A DNA stretch of 64,000 nucleotides, taken from NCBI RefSeq assembly GCF_025766255.1, contig NW_026516679.1:310001-374000 (forward strand), read 5' to 3'. The notes under the pieces were generated by a model. The model ran no database searches. It saw nothing but the letters and a program-made list of their open reading frames with translations, and had not been told where the DNA came from. The position numbers and the translations under genes are program-made. Positions 22,784 through 33,740 of the stretch are shown here, piece by piece (positions within the stretch are counted from its first letter, which is position 1; every line of letters begins with the position of its first letter). This DNA is from Zychaea mexicana. Taxonomy: Eukaryota > Mucoromycota > Mucoromycetes > Mucorales > Lichtheimiaceae.

Positions 22784-23976
22784 GTATGATAACTTTTTGT
22801 TGGTAAAAAGTATCAACAAGAAGTTTTTTCGCGAGTTTGCAACAGCACTCTTCTTTTTGCGAAACAGAGTCTAAAATAGAAAGTCCGCCTTTGTTAATGC
22901 ATGGCTGAATTTATTTCATTCTTCATCTTGATGTTTCCTTCTTCAAGAGAGCACACTAGGCTTTCTATGGATGATGGCTGAGGCTTGATTTACCATCATC
23001 TCAGTATCGAATATCGAAGGGAGGAGCTGCCTTCTTCTGATGACATGCATAGAAACATAATGCACGGATCAAATACCCATCATCAGTTACAAACGTGCTC
23101 GACACAGTAACTCTTTCATTTTTGTTGATGGACTATAGCGCTATAACGCAAGGATAACTCGTTTGCATGGTAATAAGAGAAGAAGGACATCGTTTATCAC
23201 TGCAGCAGTACCTTAATAACACGCAATCGTACTATTGATGTAGACACAGAGTAAGTCTTTGCTCTTTAAGAAACATTAAAATTGCTTTCTTTTAACACTG
23301 TCTCTAGTAAAGCCAGAAATCTATTATACGAAATAGATTGTTAACTTGAACAGTCTACATACAAAGACGTTCAATGTCTGTAAGCTCAACGGTTATAAGC
23401 CGATAGGAAAGTAACTTGTATGCTCACTACGGGAAGCAACTGGATCAGCGTGCTCGTTATTAAAACGTGTAAAATTTACCCGCGAGCCCAGAACTGCAGG
23501 AGCCTTTGACAGAAAAAGATTGCAAGGAGAAGAGGTCCTGTCCCGAAAAGGAAGGTTGACGAATATACCTTTTATGGATCGAACCTTGGCACAAAACTCA
23601 GCGGCACTTTTGATACTCCCTTGGGCAGGCTACCAGAATTGAAACACATAGTCAAATTGTGCAAGTAGTCGCCATGCTGCGTACGGTCCTTCAAGAGAGA
23701 AGTGGCTGGATATCAAGCCAAATGCTGAGAGACTGGTAGCTGAACTTGTGTAGTGAGCTAGAACAAAAGAAAAGCGAATAGGCTTGGCAAGACTTGGGGA
23801 AACAATAAACATGAGTCAACTGTTCGGGAACATCCGTCCCACCAAACAACAATTTAATTGGGCAATCCTTTTTTTTTTTTTCTTCCTCCCCTTTCTTCTT
23901 CTTCTTCTTCTTTCTTTATCCACACAAACCACCCTCTTTTGTTTCCATCTTTCTTTTCGCTCGCTGCTTAAAAGCT
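22784..23976. other. Divergent intergenic region between RAT1 and the bZIP gene
   Basis: About 1.2 kb without a credible gene. A T12 run and a CTT repeat at 23871-23905 form a long pyrimidine tract shortly upstream of the bZIP start, as is common in fungal promoters. Confidence 0.5.
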
Positions 23977-25723
23977 ATGGACAATAACGACACTTTCTTC
24001 AACTGGATTCTTGATCAAGGAATATCAAGCACAGTACCAGACGCAGGAGCTGCTGCTGCTGCTACTGCTCCCGTGTCCTCGTCCTCTCCCCAGACAGCGA
24101 CAAGCTTGACACCTGAGCAACAAAATATCAATAATTTGCTGTTTCACGATTGGAACGATATGCATCTATCCACATTGGACGAAAGCATCATCAACAACAA
24201 CACATCAGCTCCCACTAATACCAGCAGTGGAAGTAGTACAAGCAGTGTTGAAAGTGTGGAACGAGGCATGTTATCGCAACAGCAGCAACAGCAACAGCAA
24301 CACCAGCCACGATCATCCGCCCTGAAACCATTCAATCCTCATGGTGGATCAATAAACGACGCCAATAATAAACTGCAACCAACTACAGGCCGTCTTGATT
24401 TCCGTGTATCCAACACGGATGAATGCCAGGTCACCGACTCACAGCTGAAGAAAATGACATCCAGAGAGCGACGGCAGCTGCGAAACAAGATTTCCGCACG
24501 GAATTTTAGACAGAGAAGAAAGGGTAAGTTTTGCAAGAGGGCGTTCAAGTCTGTGTAATATTTGTATGCGGGAAATTGCGGGGAACTGACTATTTTTGTC
24601 TGTGTGTGTGTGTGTGTGCGTAGACTATGTCACAACGCTTGAGGAGCAAGTCGAGCAGCTGCAAAACGAAAAATCGCAACTCAGGCTAGAGGTCAAGAAC
24701 GTGTACGGGATCGTTGCCAAACTTCAAAAAGAAAACGATCAGCTTCGTGTGGACCTCTTGCTATCCCGACAAGACATTGTCACCATTACCAATAACAACA
24801 CTAGTATCACCGCCCAATCCGAACCGTTCACATCGTCGTCATCACCACCTACTGCATTTGTCACTCAACAACAACTTCAACAACAGACACAGCCACAACA
24901 ATCATGTACAGATACACTTGCCGTTCCCGAACTTACTTTCACCAACGCCCTTTCATCACCCGAAGATGCCCTATTCGACACCCTTGATACGGACTTTTAC
25001 AGCAACACCTCGTCATCGTCACCTTCATCATCCGATACCAACAACCCTTGGGATCTTGTTTTGCCAGACTCTACTTGGCTTTCGCATGCAGCTATCCCAC
25101 GCTGGGATTGGTCTCGCATTTTGGACAAGACACAATCTTCGCCACCCACTTCAGCACTCATAAACGCACGAGATACGTTCCAAAGATACCCGCTTTTGGC
25201 ACCTGCATTAATGTCCATTGTTGTCGGTCATACCATGTCCATGAGTGCCGAAGAGTTAATGCATGTCACGGCTGTGCTCCTGCCGTCAGCGCAGGCTCAG
25301 GACGATCATATGCTTTCATTTGATGTGAAAAGACTTGGTATCAACAAGGCACAAGCTCCATTGAACCACGAATTGTTATTGGAGCTGTTCAAGGCATCTT
25401 TCGCAGCAGGTAATGCCACTACTGCGCCCTTGATCACTGAAAAGGGTACAATCACCGAAGAGGACGAAGATATTGAAGAAGATCGAGACGACGAAGGAAA
25501 TGACGGCGAGAAGCAAGAGGAAACCGAACAATCAGCAGTATGGAGAAGGCCTGCGTGCCCATCGGCTTATATCGTGCCTTTTATCCAACGCCATATCTGT
25601 CGGGTAGTGACCGAGATGTACAATTGTGTCCAACAGTTAGAAGCATGTCGAAAGAGCATGTGTCCCATGAAGACAAATGATCCAGCCCAGCCTCAACCAA
25701 TGCCGCACTCCCACTGCTGTTAA
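23977..25723 (+). CDS. bZIP transcription factor, 548 aa
   Basis: Two exons, 23977-24523 and 24624-25723, join in frame. The basic region, RRQLRNKISARNFRQRRK (residues ~165-182), is the last thing encoded by exon 1. The leucine zipper (YVTTLEEQVEQLQNEK, then LRLEVKNVYGIVAKLQKEN) begins directly in exon 2. The N-terminal half is Ser/Thr/Gln-rich (polyQ near residue 105), typical of an activation region. The C-terminal half has a Trp-containing segment (PRWDWSRIL), an acidic patch EEDEDIEEDRDDE and a conserved-looking Cys-containing end. A nuclear, DNA-binding dimer is expected. Target genes and orthology to a named fungal bZIP are not clear, so no symbol is given. The intron carries a (TG)n tract right before its acceptor; retention would stop translation after 193 residues, leaving the basic region without a zipper. 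Confidence 0.9.
24599..24620 (+). repeat. (TG)n tract before the bZIP intron acceptor
   Basis: An almost pure TG dinucleotide run of about 20 nt ends three bases before the TAG acceptor at 24621-24623, replacing the usual pyrimidine tract. Confidence 0.85.
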
Positions 25724-26151
25724 TTCCCAACCTTGTTCTTCTTGCTCGTTCATTCCCTTTGCTTTCCTACAACTTTCATTCTATAGTACATTATTACTCT
25801 TCATTACACTCTGCTCACTTTAGTTCTTACACACTCTCGTTTTCACTCTAAATTGTTTTATTCTGAAATACATGTCTCAATGTTATATACCACCCGGCAG
25901 TACATATAAATTTGTTTAGTCACACATCCATATCATGTTCTTTGCATATTTCTCATTATCGTCACACAGAGAGTCCCGACACATGCACTTGTGCTAGTGT
26001 TACTGCCAGTGCTACTGCTATTGCTGTTCCCCAATGCTAGATATGTATATGCAATTTCGATGTAAGAAAATATACAGCAAGAAGAAGTAGTAAAGAAAAA
26101 CTCTAAGATTATAAAAGGATCATTCGTTGTTATTGTTATCGCCTTTCCCAG
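25724..26151. other. Convergent 3' region between the bZIP gene and ATG27
   Basis: No coding frame is seen. Two convergent genes end here, so it should contain both 3' untranslated regions. The first part is pyrimidine-rich. Confidence 0.5.
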
Positions 26152-27799
26152 TTAGACGGCTACATAGCCACCACTACCTCGTCGATGCGACATGATTGAA
26201 TCGACAAGATGAGATATTAAGTCCTTGATCAAGTATGGCAAATCGAGCCAGAAATCTATCAAAGAAAACAAAAATCTCGTTAGGCTCCAACAGGGTTCTT
26301 GTTGTCAACTATAGTTGAATCCTTTTAGAAACAGAAACTTACCACGATGGGGTATGAGATCAAGACCTCTTGCGTTGTACATCTTAAAGTTGTAAAAGGC
26401 GCCGCCAATGAAATACACTGCAAGCAACACGCCCACACTACAGTTTTTTCCAGGATGAACTAAATATTAAAGATTGCCAGACCACACTACTCAATCTCTA
26501 TCTGAACTTACATGGTGAAGAAAATGCCTGCACCAGACATGCCTTCACTACTTTCTCCGTCGGATGGTGGAGGTGGAGGAGGAGGAGGAGCCTCACCTTC
26601 CTTTGTGCTATAATAAACCGATGAATAAGCCAACCTTCTCCTTTGGGTTATACCAATGCCAAGACGCCAAGGAAAAACAAAGTCTTAATATAGTACTTAC
26701 GCGCAAGCAAATACAGTCTTCCAAGTCAATGACATGACATTGTTTTGATAGGAATTTAACGTAGGGTCCGAAGGGTCCTTCTATTAGATTTGAGCACGTA
26801 AGACTTCCTGATCTGACCTAGGCCACGCAGTCCCTTTTGACAATAACACACAATCCCCTTTCCAAAGATTTTCTTCTACCGACAACAGCCACTGCCCGCC
26901 ATCCATCCTATTCCGTATTGAAATTGCCCATAGGCAGACTTTCTTCCTTCCCACTATATATTTGTTTTCATACATACACTGCGGTCCTGACTTTCGTCAC
27001 ATTGCAACGTCAGCTGAGCTGATTGTGCCTGATCATTGTATTTACCACCATTTAACACGAGCGAAAACTGTGCCCCACCTTTAGTATGTGCATGAAATGA
27101 AGGGAATAGATAGATGATTGCTCTGTTAGTATACGATTCTGCACCCCCCCATCCACCTCTCTTTCATTTATGTTGCCATACTATGTAATAGCGGGGACAG
27201 ATTCTTCCAACTTACTTTTAGTCAAGTCCTGATTCGAATCAGCTGCCTTAAACGCAGGATTCAGTTTATCTTTTTCAAACTCGCCTGCAATGCTTTGGAT
27301 TTGCGATACTATCTTTTGTTCCTTTCGGGTGATAATAGATCGACGGCAGATATACTAAAGAGAATATTGAAGAGTAAACGGATTTGATTTAAATTTTCCT
27401 TTGTCCCCTTTTTCTTATGCAGCAATTACGCTTATCTGAAACGCGTACCGCTCCTTTGTCGCAAAAATCTTCTTCTTTGACGTCCTCGGGTTTTTGCAGT
27501 TCATCACAGATATTGATCGTGACTTCATTCGTTTGAGTGGATGGAGGAGTTTGTTCTTCTGTCTTAATGGTGAACGCTCTAATGTATATCATGTTAGAGA
27601 GCAAAAAAAAAAAACTCAATTACAGCCCTTGAAAGTCGGTTTCAGTGCGCTAATAGACGTCAAACCTGTTCAGTTTTGAGAGATCAAGTACGACATCCTT
27701 GTCGCCTACAGGCTTGTAATTAGCATTGCAGTATTCTTGAGCACCTAGTGCACTAGAAGCTGCGCCAATGATTAAGGCCAAGCCGAGATGAAGTTTCAT
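26152..27799 (-). CDS. ATG27: Atg27-like type I membrane protein, 292 aa
   Basis: Eight exons join in frame: 27666-27799, 27449-27578, 27216-27354, 26978-27078, 26701-26780, 26512-26607, 26343-26437 and 26152-26255. A signal peptide (MKLHLGLALIIGAASSALGA) is followed by a Cys-containing lumenal domain of mannose-6-phosphate-receptor-homology type (NICDELQKP, CDKGA, RSIITRKE, LNGGKYNDQAQSAQLTLQCD). Next come a proline stretch (APPPPPPP) and one membrane segment (residues ~217-243). The short cytosolic tail ends in YVAV, a C-terminal YXX-phi tyrosine sorting signal like the one at the end of yeast Atg27. Role: cycling of Atg9 vesicles between Golgi/endosome, vacuole and the autophagosome assembly site. 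The start at 27799 was chosen because it opens the signal peptide; the frame is open 28 codons further upstream. Confidence 0.87.
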
Positions 27800-28118
27800 G
27801 GATGAATTTCGTTCCAGAAGAAAATGTATGTATGTAACAAAAAGAGAGAGAAAAGAGAATAGACGGCCCCTCCCCTTTCCCAAACCCGTAGCGGGAAATG
27901 AAAATAAACAGTTAAGCCAGTGTGTGTTCTATTCACAGCTGTTCCACAACTTGTAAACGTCAAAAAGTATATCTATATGCTAGCAAGAACTTATATATAA
28001 AGGTATTCAGATGACAAAGAACAAAGAAAGATGAAGAGTGAATGGTAGGTGGGGCGGGAGTAGGAGGGGACTAACGAAAGATATACAAATGTTTGTTTGT
28101 TTACTAGGTTAAAGGGCA

Positions 28119-29936
28119 TTAATCCTGATGAAGCGTTTTCACGGTTGGTTTTGGTCGTTTTGACTTGGGCAGACCACCGCCAGGTTGATTCCATGACAGG
28201 TACGTAGTATCGCCTAGAGATCTATTCGCAGAAAGGATATTTAATGTAAGTACAATAACTCTCTTGTCAGCATATGTCCATATTGAGAAAACTATGTTTT
28301 TACCTAGGCTTAATGCAATGTTTGATGGTGAAGATCACGCCAAGCAAAAGGCAGATACCACCGATGGCCATGTACGTGATTCCAAGGTATGGGTTATATC
28401 CACCTAAAGGTGTGGATGTTGATATGACTATCCATTTGTTACCACCATAGAGCGTGGTATCAAAATCTATCATTATGCGAGTTAGGGCTCACGGACCATA
28501 TTGTATACACAGACACACAGGCACCCCATCTTCATAACACTTACTCATATCAACTTGAATGCGCCATCGACCTTCTGATAACGCCATAGCGTCGTTTCGT
28601 CCCCAGATCTTTCGAAAGTCGGGTAATGCAGCGACACGCATCCATACCATGAATGACTCGTCTTGTGATAAGTTGGGTGGCGGATGGGCATCATTGTATC
28701 GACCGTCCGGATAGCGTAACGCCCAGTTGGGCGGTGGCACAACACTATCTGGCGTGTATTGCGTAATACCATACTTGTCTTTATCCGTCGGCCATGCGAT
28801 TCCTGTTGTCGCAAAGTCATATGTCGATTCCGTTGGTTGATTAATTGAAGTCAAGTTGGATCGGGTATCTGTAATGATGTTCATATATGTGAATGTTAAC
28901 AGAGATTACCAGGACATGCATACATCTCATGGAGAATGTAAGCTTAAAGAAAGAAAAAAAAAGAGGGTTTAAAGATGTGGGGTTACCATTAAACATGGAG
29001 TTTGCAATTAATCCACAAGGATATATACTGGTGCCGTTTTCTGACATTCGTAAAGGTCCACAATTGCCTCCCGGTGGTGACACAGGATTGCCGAGCAGTT
29101 GTGATGAGTCAAAGCTGTTGATATACTGTCTATGGTTCTGATAAAAGTTGGTAAGGCGATAATAGAGGAATACGGGTGCTTGCATGGTCTGCGGTACGGT
29201 AAAGTCGATGATGCATTGTGGTATGGATAGGTTGTTTGGATTCTGCCACTCTGAATTTAAGAACGTCGTTACGTTTTGATGATGGTATGCTGGCGGTTCA
29301 AAAGATGACATGTTTAATTTTTGTGGTAGTTGAAACGTATATTGACTTGGAGCCATATAGACAGGTGCTGTGTATCGATAGCAGTGTGTATAATCGAGTT
29401 TGATTTCGATGATCTGTAGGTGTATGTATTTATCCCCCAAAGCCATATGTAGTTAGTATTAAACAACAACAAAAAAAAGGCACACAAAGGAGCTGATAGG
29501 AACGACGGTTTACGCGACTGTTGGACCAAAACAATAGGCCACCGATGGGTGTAAATAAAATACCAATCACAAAGAATGTTGGTAATGCTGTTCGAGGCGT
29601 TAGCACAGGTTGCCATGCTGGAAGACGCTGTTGTCGAAATGCGCCATCTATATTTATTAGGCGTATTGAAAGAGAGACAGGGCAGGTTATTGTCAGTCAA
29701 TGTTTCTTTTTTGCTGACTTGTGTCCTGATGCAAAATTCACCTGTCGGCTTTCTTGATTTCTTTTTGACCACTTCTCCGGAATCTGACATGGAATCGAGA
29801 ATTTTAGAGTCAATTAAGAAATAAAGTGAGAAAAGAGAGGGAGGGGCTGATGAAGCTGTGGAAAAGTAGGACGTACCGAGAAACCCGGGCTTTACTTACC
29901 CAGCCTCGCCTTGGCACCTTCAGGTGGAGTTGCCAT
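28119..29936 (-). CDS. CDC50: Cdc50/Lem3-family P4-ATPase (lipid flippase) subunit, 409 aa
   Basis: Seven exons join in frame: 29900-29936, 29742-29783, 29514-29647, 28987-29413, 28545-28868, 28304-28466 and 28119-28221. The order is typical: a basic cytosolic N-terminus, [18 protein letters not shown] before the first membrane helix (~48-68), then a large extracytosolic domain. That domain has the LDYTHCYRY motif, [29 protein letters not shown], paired cysteines (NCGPL...[12 protein letters not shown]), [11 protein letters not shown] and several N-glycosylation sequons. A second helix lies at ~346-366. The family chaperones P4-ATPases out of the ER and is part of the active flippase that moves phosphatidylserine and phosphatidylethanolamine inward. 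The C-terminal tail is basic. Which of the fungal paralogues (Cdc50, Lem3, Crf1) it corresponds to is not decided. Confidence 0.93.
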
Positions 29937-30499
29937 TTTAGGATGGGGAAATCAGAGGAAGGATAAGAGTAAAACAACTAGAGCTTCTTACTGCTAAGTA
30001 ACAAACGAACTATCAACTTTTCTGTGCTTCTAGTTTTTGTTTGTCTATTTGCACTTTAACGTAGTATCTCAGCTAACCTACATTCTTAATATATGCGATG
30101 CGAGTACATAAGCTAGGTGTAACAAATACTTCCCTTGTTATGCAAGTGGAAGTGCTGGCTACTATAAAGCATGATTAACAAGTTTCTTTTAATAGTTACT
30201 GCTAAGAAATAAAGCTACAAAGAGTATGTCTTTTCTGCGTATGATGAGATATTAGTACACATTATGACATGATCGCAATCTCGACTAAAGGTCCCACCCG
30301 CTGTTGTTGTATTGACATGGCTCTGGGATGATGATTAACTGTCTTTTACAAACATATCAAACGGAGATTTTCCAAGCCTAAAGAAGCTCCGCTAAGCCGG
30401 TTTGCTTTCGAAAGAGGCCAGGTGTCACTTTGTCTTTTTTTTTTTTAAACTTACACACACACAACAGACCAGAGCAGACTCAAAAAGAAAAACACCATT
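29937..30499. other. Divergent promoter region between CDC50 and the BTG/Tob gene
   Basis: No coding frame. A T13 run near 30436-30448 precedes the BTG/Tob start by about 50 bp. Confidence 0.5.
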
Positions 30500-31396
30500 A
30501 TGCACATGGAAATTGCGCAAGCCGTCGATTTTCTCGGTCGACTGTTGCAGTCCAAATTCGACCAAAACGACCTATTGACGTTCAAGCACGAGCTCACCAA
30601 AGTGTTGAAAGCGCGATTCGCCGATCACTGGGACCCACAGCATCCTACTCATGGTAATGGGTTTCGGTCGATTTCAAATTTGAACGGCCAACTCGATCCC
30701 GTACTCTTTAAAGGTAATGATATGCATATTACACTAGATACATAGTTGAATACCAAAGAGAGAGAAAGGGAAAGCATGAGAAAAAATTTTCTTTTTTTAC
30801 AAGATAGATGTACCACCATGAAAAGCCCTTGTAACATATATATATATATATATGAGACTGCAAGGCAATGGATGAAAACATAAGAAGGAGGAAGAGCGTA
30901 AATTGACGTTATTGCATATTTTCTCTTTCTCTTAGCTGCTGCCGGGAAGACATCCGTTTCTCCAAGTTTAATACACATGAATTTGCCCCGGGATTTTGTT
31001 TTATGGATTGATCCATTTTCTGTCTCGTACCGCGTTGGTGACCACGGCAATATCATGACACTGTTTGAAGATCGATCGCGAGGCCGGATTACGTTTAAAC
31101 TAGATCCAAACAGCATGCCGAAAAGCCCAGCACTGAGTCCACATTTGATCCCACCGTCAAGGACCTCGTCTGCTGTACGCATTTCTCCGCCGCCCAGTCC
31201 TCATACTATGCAAAGAAATGCAACGCCGCCTTTGGCTTCGTCGCCGCTAGCAAAGCATGTAAAGATGGCCAAGCCTCAACTGCAACAATCGCAGCAGCAA
31301 CAGCAACAGAAGCAAGAGGATTCTTCTTCAACTTCTTCCACGCCAACAACACCAGCATCAGCAGATAAAGATCAACATTTAATCATGGCAAATTGA
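30500..31396 (+). CDS. BTG/Tob-family anti-proliferative protein, 224 aa
   Basis: Two exons, 30500-30713 and 30936-31396, join in frame. The start MHMEIAQAVDFLGRLL, the box A region (HGNGFRSISNLNGQLDPVLFKAA) and the box B region (LPRDFVLWIDPFSVSYRVGD) are the hallmarks of the BTG domain (~residues 1-125). In animals this domain binds the CAF1/Pop2 deadenylase of the Ccr4-Not complex and links RNA-binding proteins to poly(A) shortening. The remainder is a Ser/Pro/Gln-rich, low-complexity tail (SPALSPH, then a polyQ run). The family is best known from animals and is absent from the common yeasts, so its presence fits an early-diverging fungus. The first ATG (30500) was used; a second lies two codons downstream and is equally plausible. 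The gene has its own promoter, divergent from CDC50. Confidence 0.88.
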
Positions 31397-31862
31397 TTCG
31401 ACGTACAGCTTTGGTAGTATAATCCGCCTCAGACCCCGTTATATCACCAGAAAGTAGTATCATCTTTCTTTTTGCCATCATCATCGTCAATCTCTCTTCC
31501 CCCCCCACTCCTCCTCTCAACCTTATTCTTCTTGTTGTTTTCGCCGCTTGTACATTTCCATCCATAAACTCTCTATCACCACTCTTTTGCTTTTCTTTTC
31601 TATTCTTTCTTACTTTGCCATTGCACAAACACATTTTAACACTCACTCACGCTCTCTCTCTCTCTCTCTCTCTCAACCAAAAACCTAAATGTAGTATACA
31701 CTAATTTGCGATTTGTGCTTCTCCTTGTCCAAAAACTCCCCAACTCTTCTTGGGGAACAATTTATTACACACACACAGTTTTACTTAGTAGTCGTAGTAT
31801 AGTAATTTGAATGTACAGAATAAAAGTTTTTATACAACAGCTAAATGAGTTTTGAAGGTGCA
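31397..31862. other. Convergent 3' region between the BTG/Tob gene and RPP40
   Basis: No gene. It contains a (CT)n run at about 31651-31673 and a C8 run at 31500-31507. Most of it is pyrimidine-rich on the plus strand and probably belongs to the 3' UTR of the BTG/Tob gene. Confidence 0.5.
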
Positions 31863-33595
31863 TTATTTCTGAATATGATCAGAACCATACATTTGATAAC
31901 CAATAGTTGCTATTCTGCCTTCTTGTTGTTCGTGCGGCGATAGCAACAAAAAGGTGTAATCGTTCTCTCCATTGGTAAAGTAGTAATGTTGCTGCGACTC
32001 CCAAGTGTAGATCGAGTCCCGGTAACCCCACGTAGAAAGTGATACCCATTGCATTTCCTTCTTGCTTAGTAATAATTTCCTGCAAAAATTTGTAAGTTTG
32101 AATATTCAATATCATCAGATTTCGTACCGTCTCTCATTATCTTCTCTATCTAGCTCCTTTTTTTTCCGGCTTTTGGTCTTACTTGATAGTGACCAGAATG
32201 TGGCTGATAAACAATGGATGGATCAGACCGGTCCATGTAACTAGCGTGCCCGATCCGGTGGAGATAGATGATGGTGGATTGTAAACAGACACAAACGATT
32301 CAGGCTTATCATTTGCAGTAATTCTATCATGTTTTATAAGTCTTTGTATTTATAACGAGTCCTTTTAAAGCACTTTACCTATTCGCCTTAATATTAGCCA
32401 GGCCAATCCATTCGAGTGCTTTTAACGTGTTATGCTGCCACATGGCGTCTGGTTTGGCCGATAATGATGTAGGTCGCAGGTCATTAAATGTAGGGATACT
32501 AATATAATTGAGTGATTCCACTGTGATATCCATGCTTCTTTTCTGTGCACCATTAGAGACTGATGTCGGCCATACTATTTCTACTGATTCTCCGGATGCT
32601 ACAACCAAATAGAAGGGATTGTCAATAGGGTTGTCGTTCCAATTGGCACGTTCGAAAGAGATTCCTGATGTATGGATAGCAGTGATACCTTTGTCGACTA
32701 GCGTAGCTATCATTTTGAATGGCTTGGGAAAGGTGCTTTCAATGCACGTTTTCAATCTGTCGTATTTCTTGGTGTTTGGTACAAGCTTACGATCCCGTAG
32801 ATCGATCGTTACAACTATGAATATGTTAAAAGTCGTTTATCATTCAAGTTTATAATCCATCGTAGAATCCAATCCCAACCAACAGTTATCAGGATCGATA
32901 ATGATATGAGTGGCACTTACTATATTTTTGCCGTAATTTATCCTGCTTATTTTGACCATGTTCTGCAACAATGCCAAATGATTCATACGCGCTTTTCAGC
33001 AGACTGAAAACAAGCTTTCCTATAATTTCATGGTTATATGGTAAGCATCTATTAGTTCACCCAAAAAAAGGGCATATCTTCTTACCATTGTGGTCTATTG
33101 TAACGACATTATCACTATCCAAATGCGTGTCTATGCTGTGTAGCAAAAACTGATGTGTATCTGTAATACCAGCTTAGTTCTTTCTCTAATTTATGCGAAC
33201 GCGAATTTCACATACATGGCCTCAGATATATTATAAAGAAGAAAAGTAGTTTTCATACCTGATCGAACTACGTTTGCTAAGAAATCAGGATCAAGGATAC
33301 TTGCTAGCGGTAAATTCAGCTGATAATAACAGCCCGCCACTTCATTCAAATGCTTGCGTGCCGTATCTGTATCACAAAAAGGTAAAACAATCGATAGCTT
33401 TGTGTATCCCGATTTTAGCTTTTTTGTTTGCTCAACTGCGTGTGCGTCCTTTTTTATTTCCCTTACCTTGTGATTGAATGGATGCGTCGAGATCACGTCT
33501 TGCCATTCTTTGGCATGTTGTTCAAAATCAAAATACGACAAGGACGCGTACGATTGGGTGGGTTCGTAATTGGATAAATAAGCTGATTGACTCAT
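31863..33595 (-). CDS. RPP40: RNase P/MRP protein subunit Rpp40, 434 aa
   Basis: Six exons join in frame: 33259-33595, 33086-33160, 32921-33019, 32379-32814, 32183-32323 and 31863-32079. The order of conserved pieces follows animal RPP40: an NLPLASILDPDFLANVVRSG segment, an HLDSDNVVTIDHNGKLV strand, IDLRDRKLVPNTKKYDRLK, then ALEWIGLANIKANRITANDK with ESFVSVYNPP. The C-terminus is WVSLSTWGYRDSIYTW and HYYFTNGENDYTFLL. The protein is a scaffold-type subunit of nuclear RNase P and RNase MRP (tRNA 5'-end and pre-rRNA processing). Rpp40 is lost from budding yeast. The first exon stays open over a GTAAGG-like site at 33466, and reading through gives the conserved frame, so no intron is placed there. 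Confidence 0.82.
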
Positions 33596-33740
33596 GTGTC
33601 AAAATTCTAGTTCTATGGTTGCCCAAGTTTTGGAAAGAAAGAAAAATAAATTGCGGGAAACCAAAAGCCTAAACTGGTAATTCCTCTCTCTCTTTTTTTT
33701 TTCGCCAACAAACCTTTAACTTTTTTGCGCAGCAACTCAT
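33596..33740. promoter_or_regulatory. 145-bp bidirectional promoter of RPP40 and RAD2
   Basis: Only 145 bp separate the two divergent start codons. The stretch has a CT/T-rich tract (33684-33703) and no obvious TATA box, so shared control elements are likely. Confidence 0.5.

Noticed and set aside
24603..24617. TG dinucleotide run considered as the start of a CRISPR-like or satellite array
   Set aside because: It is a simple dinucleotide tract within an intron; no spaced direct repeats exist anywhere in the window.
33373..33466. Possible intron in RPP40 exon 1 (GTAAGG donor at 33466)
   Set aside because: Joining the nearest acceptor breaks the frame, whereas the unspliced frame stays open and gives Rpp40-like sequence.
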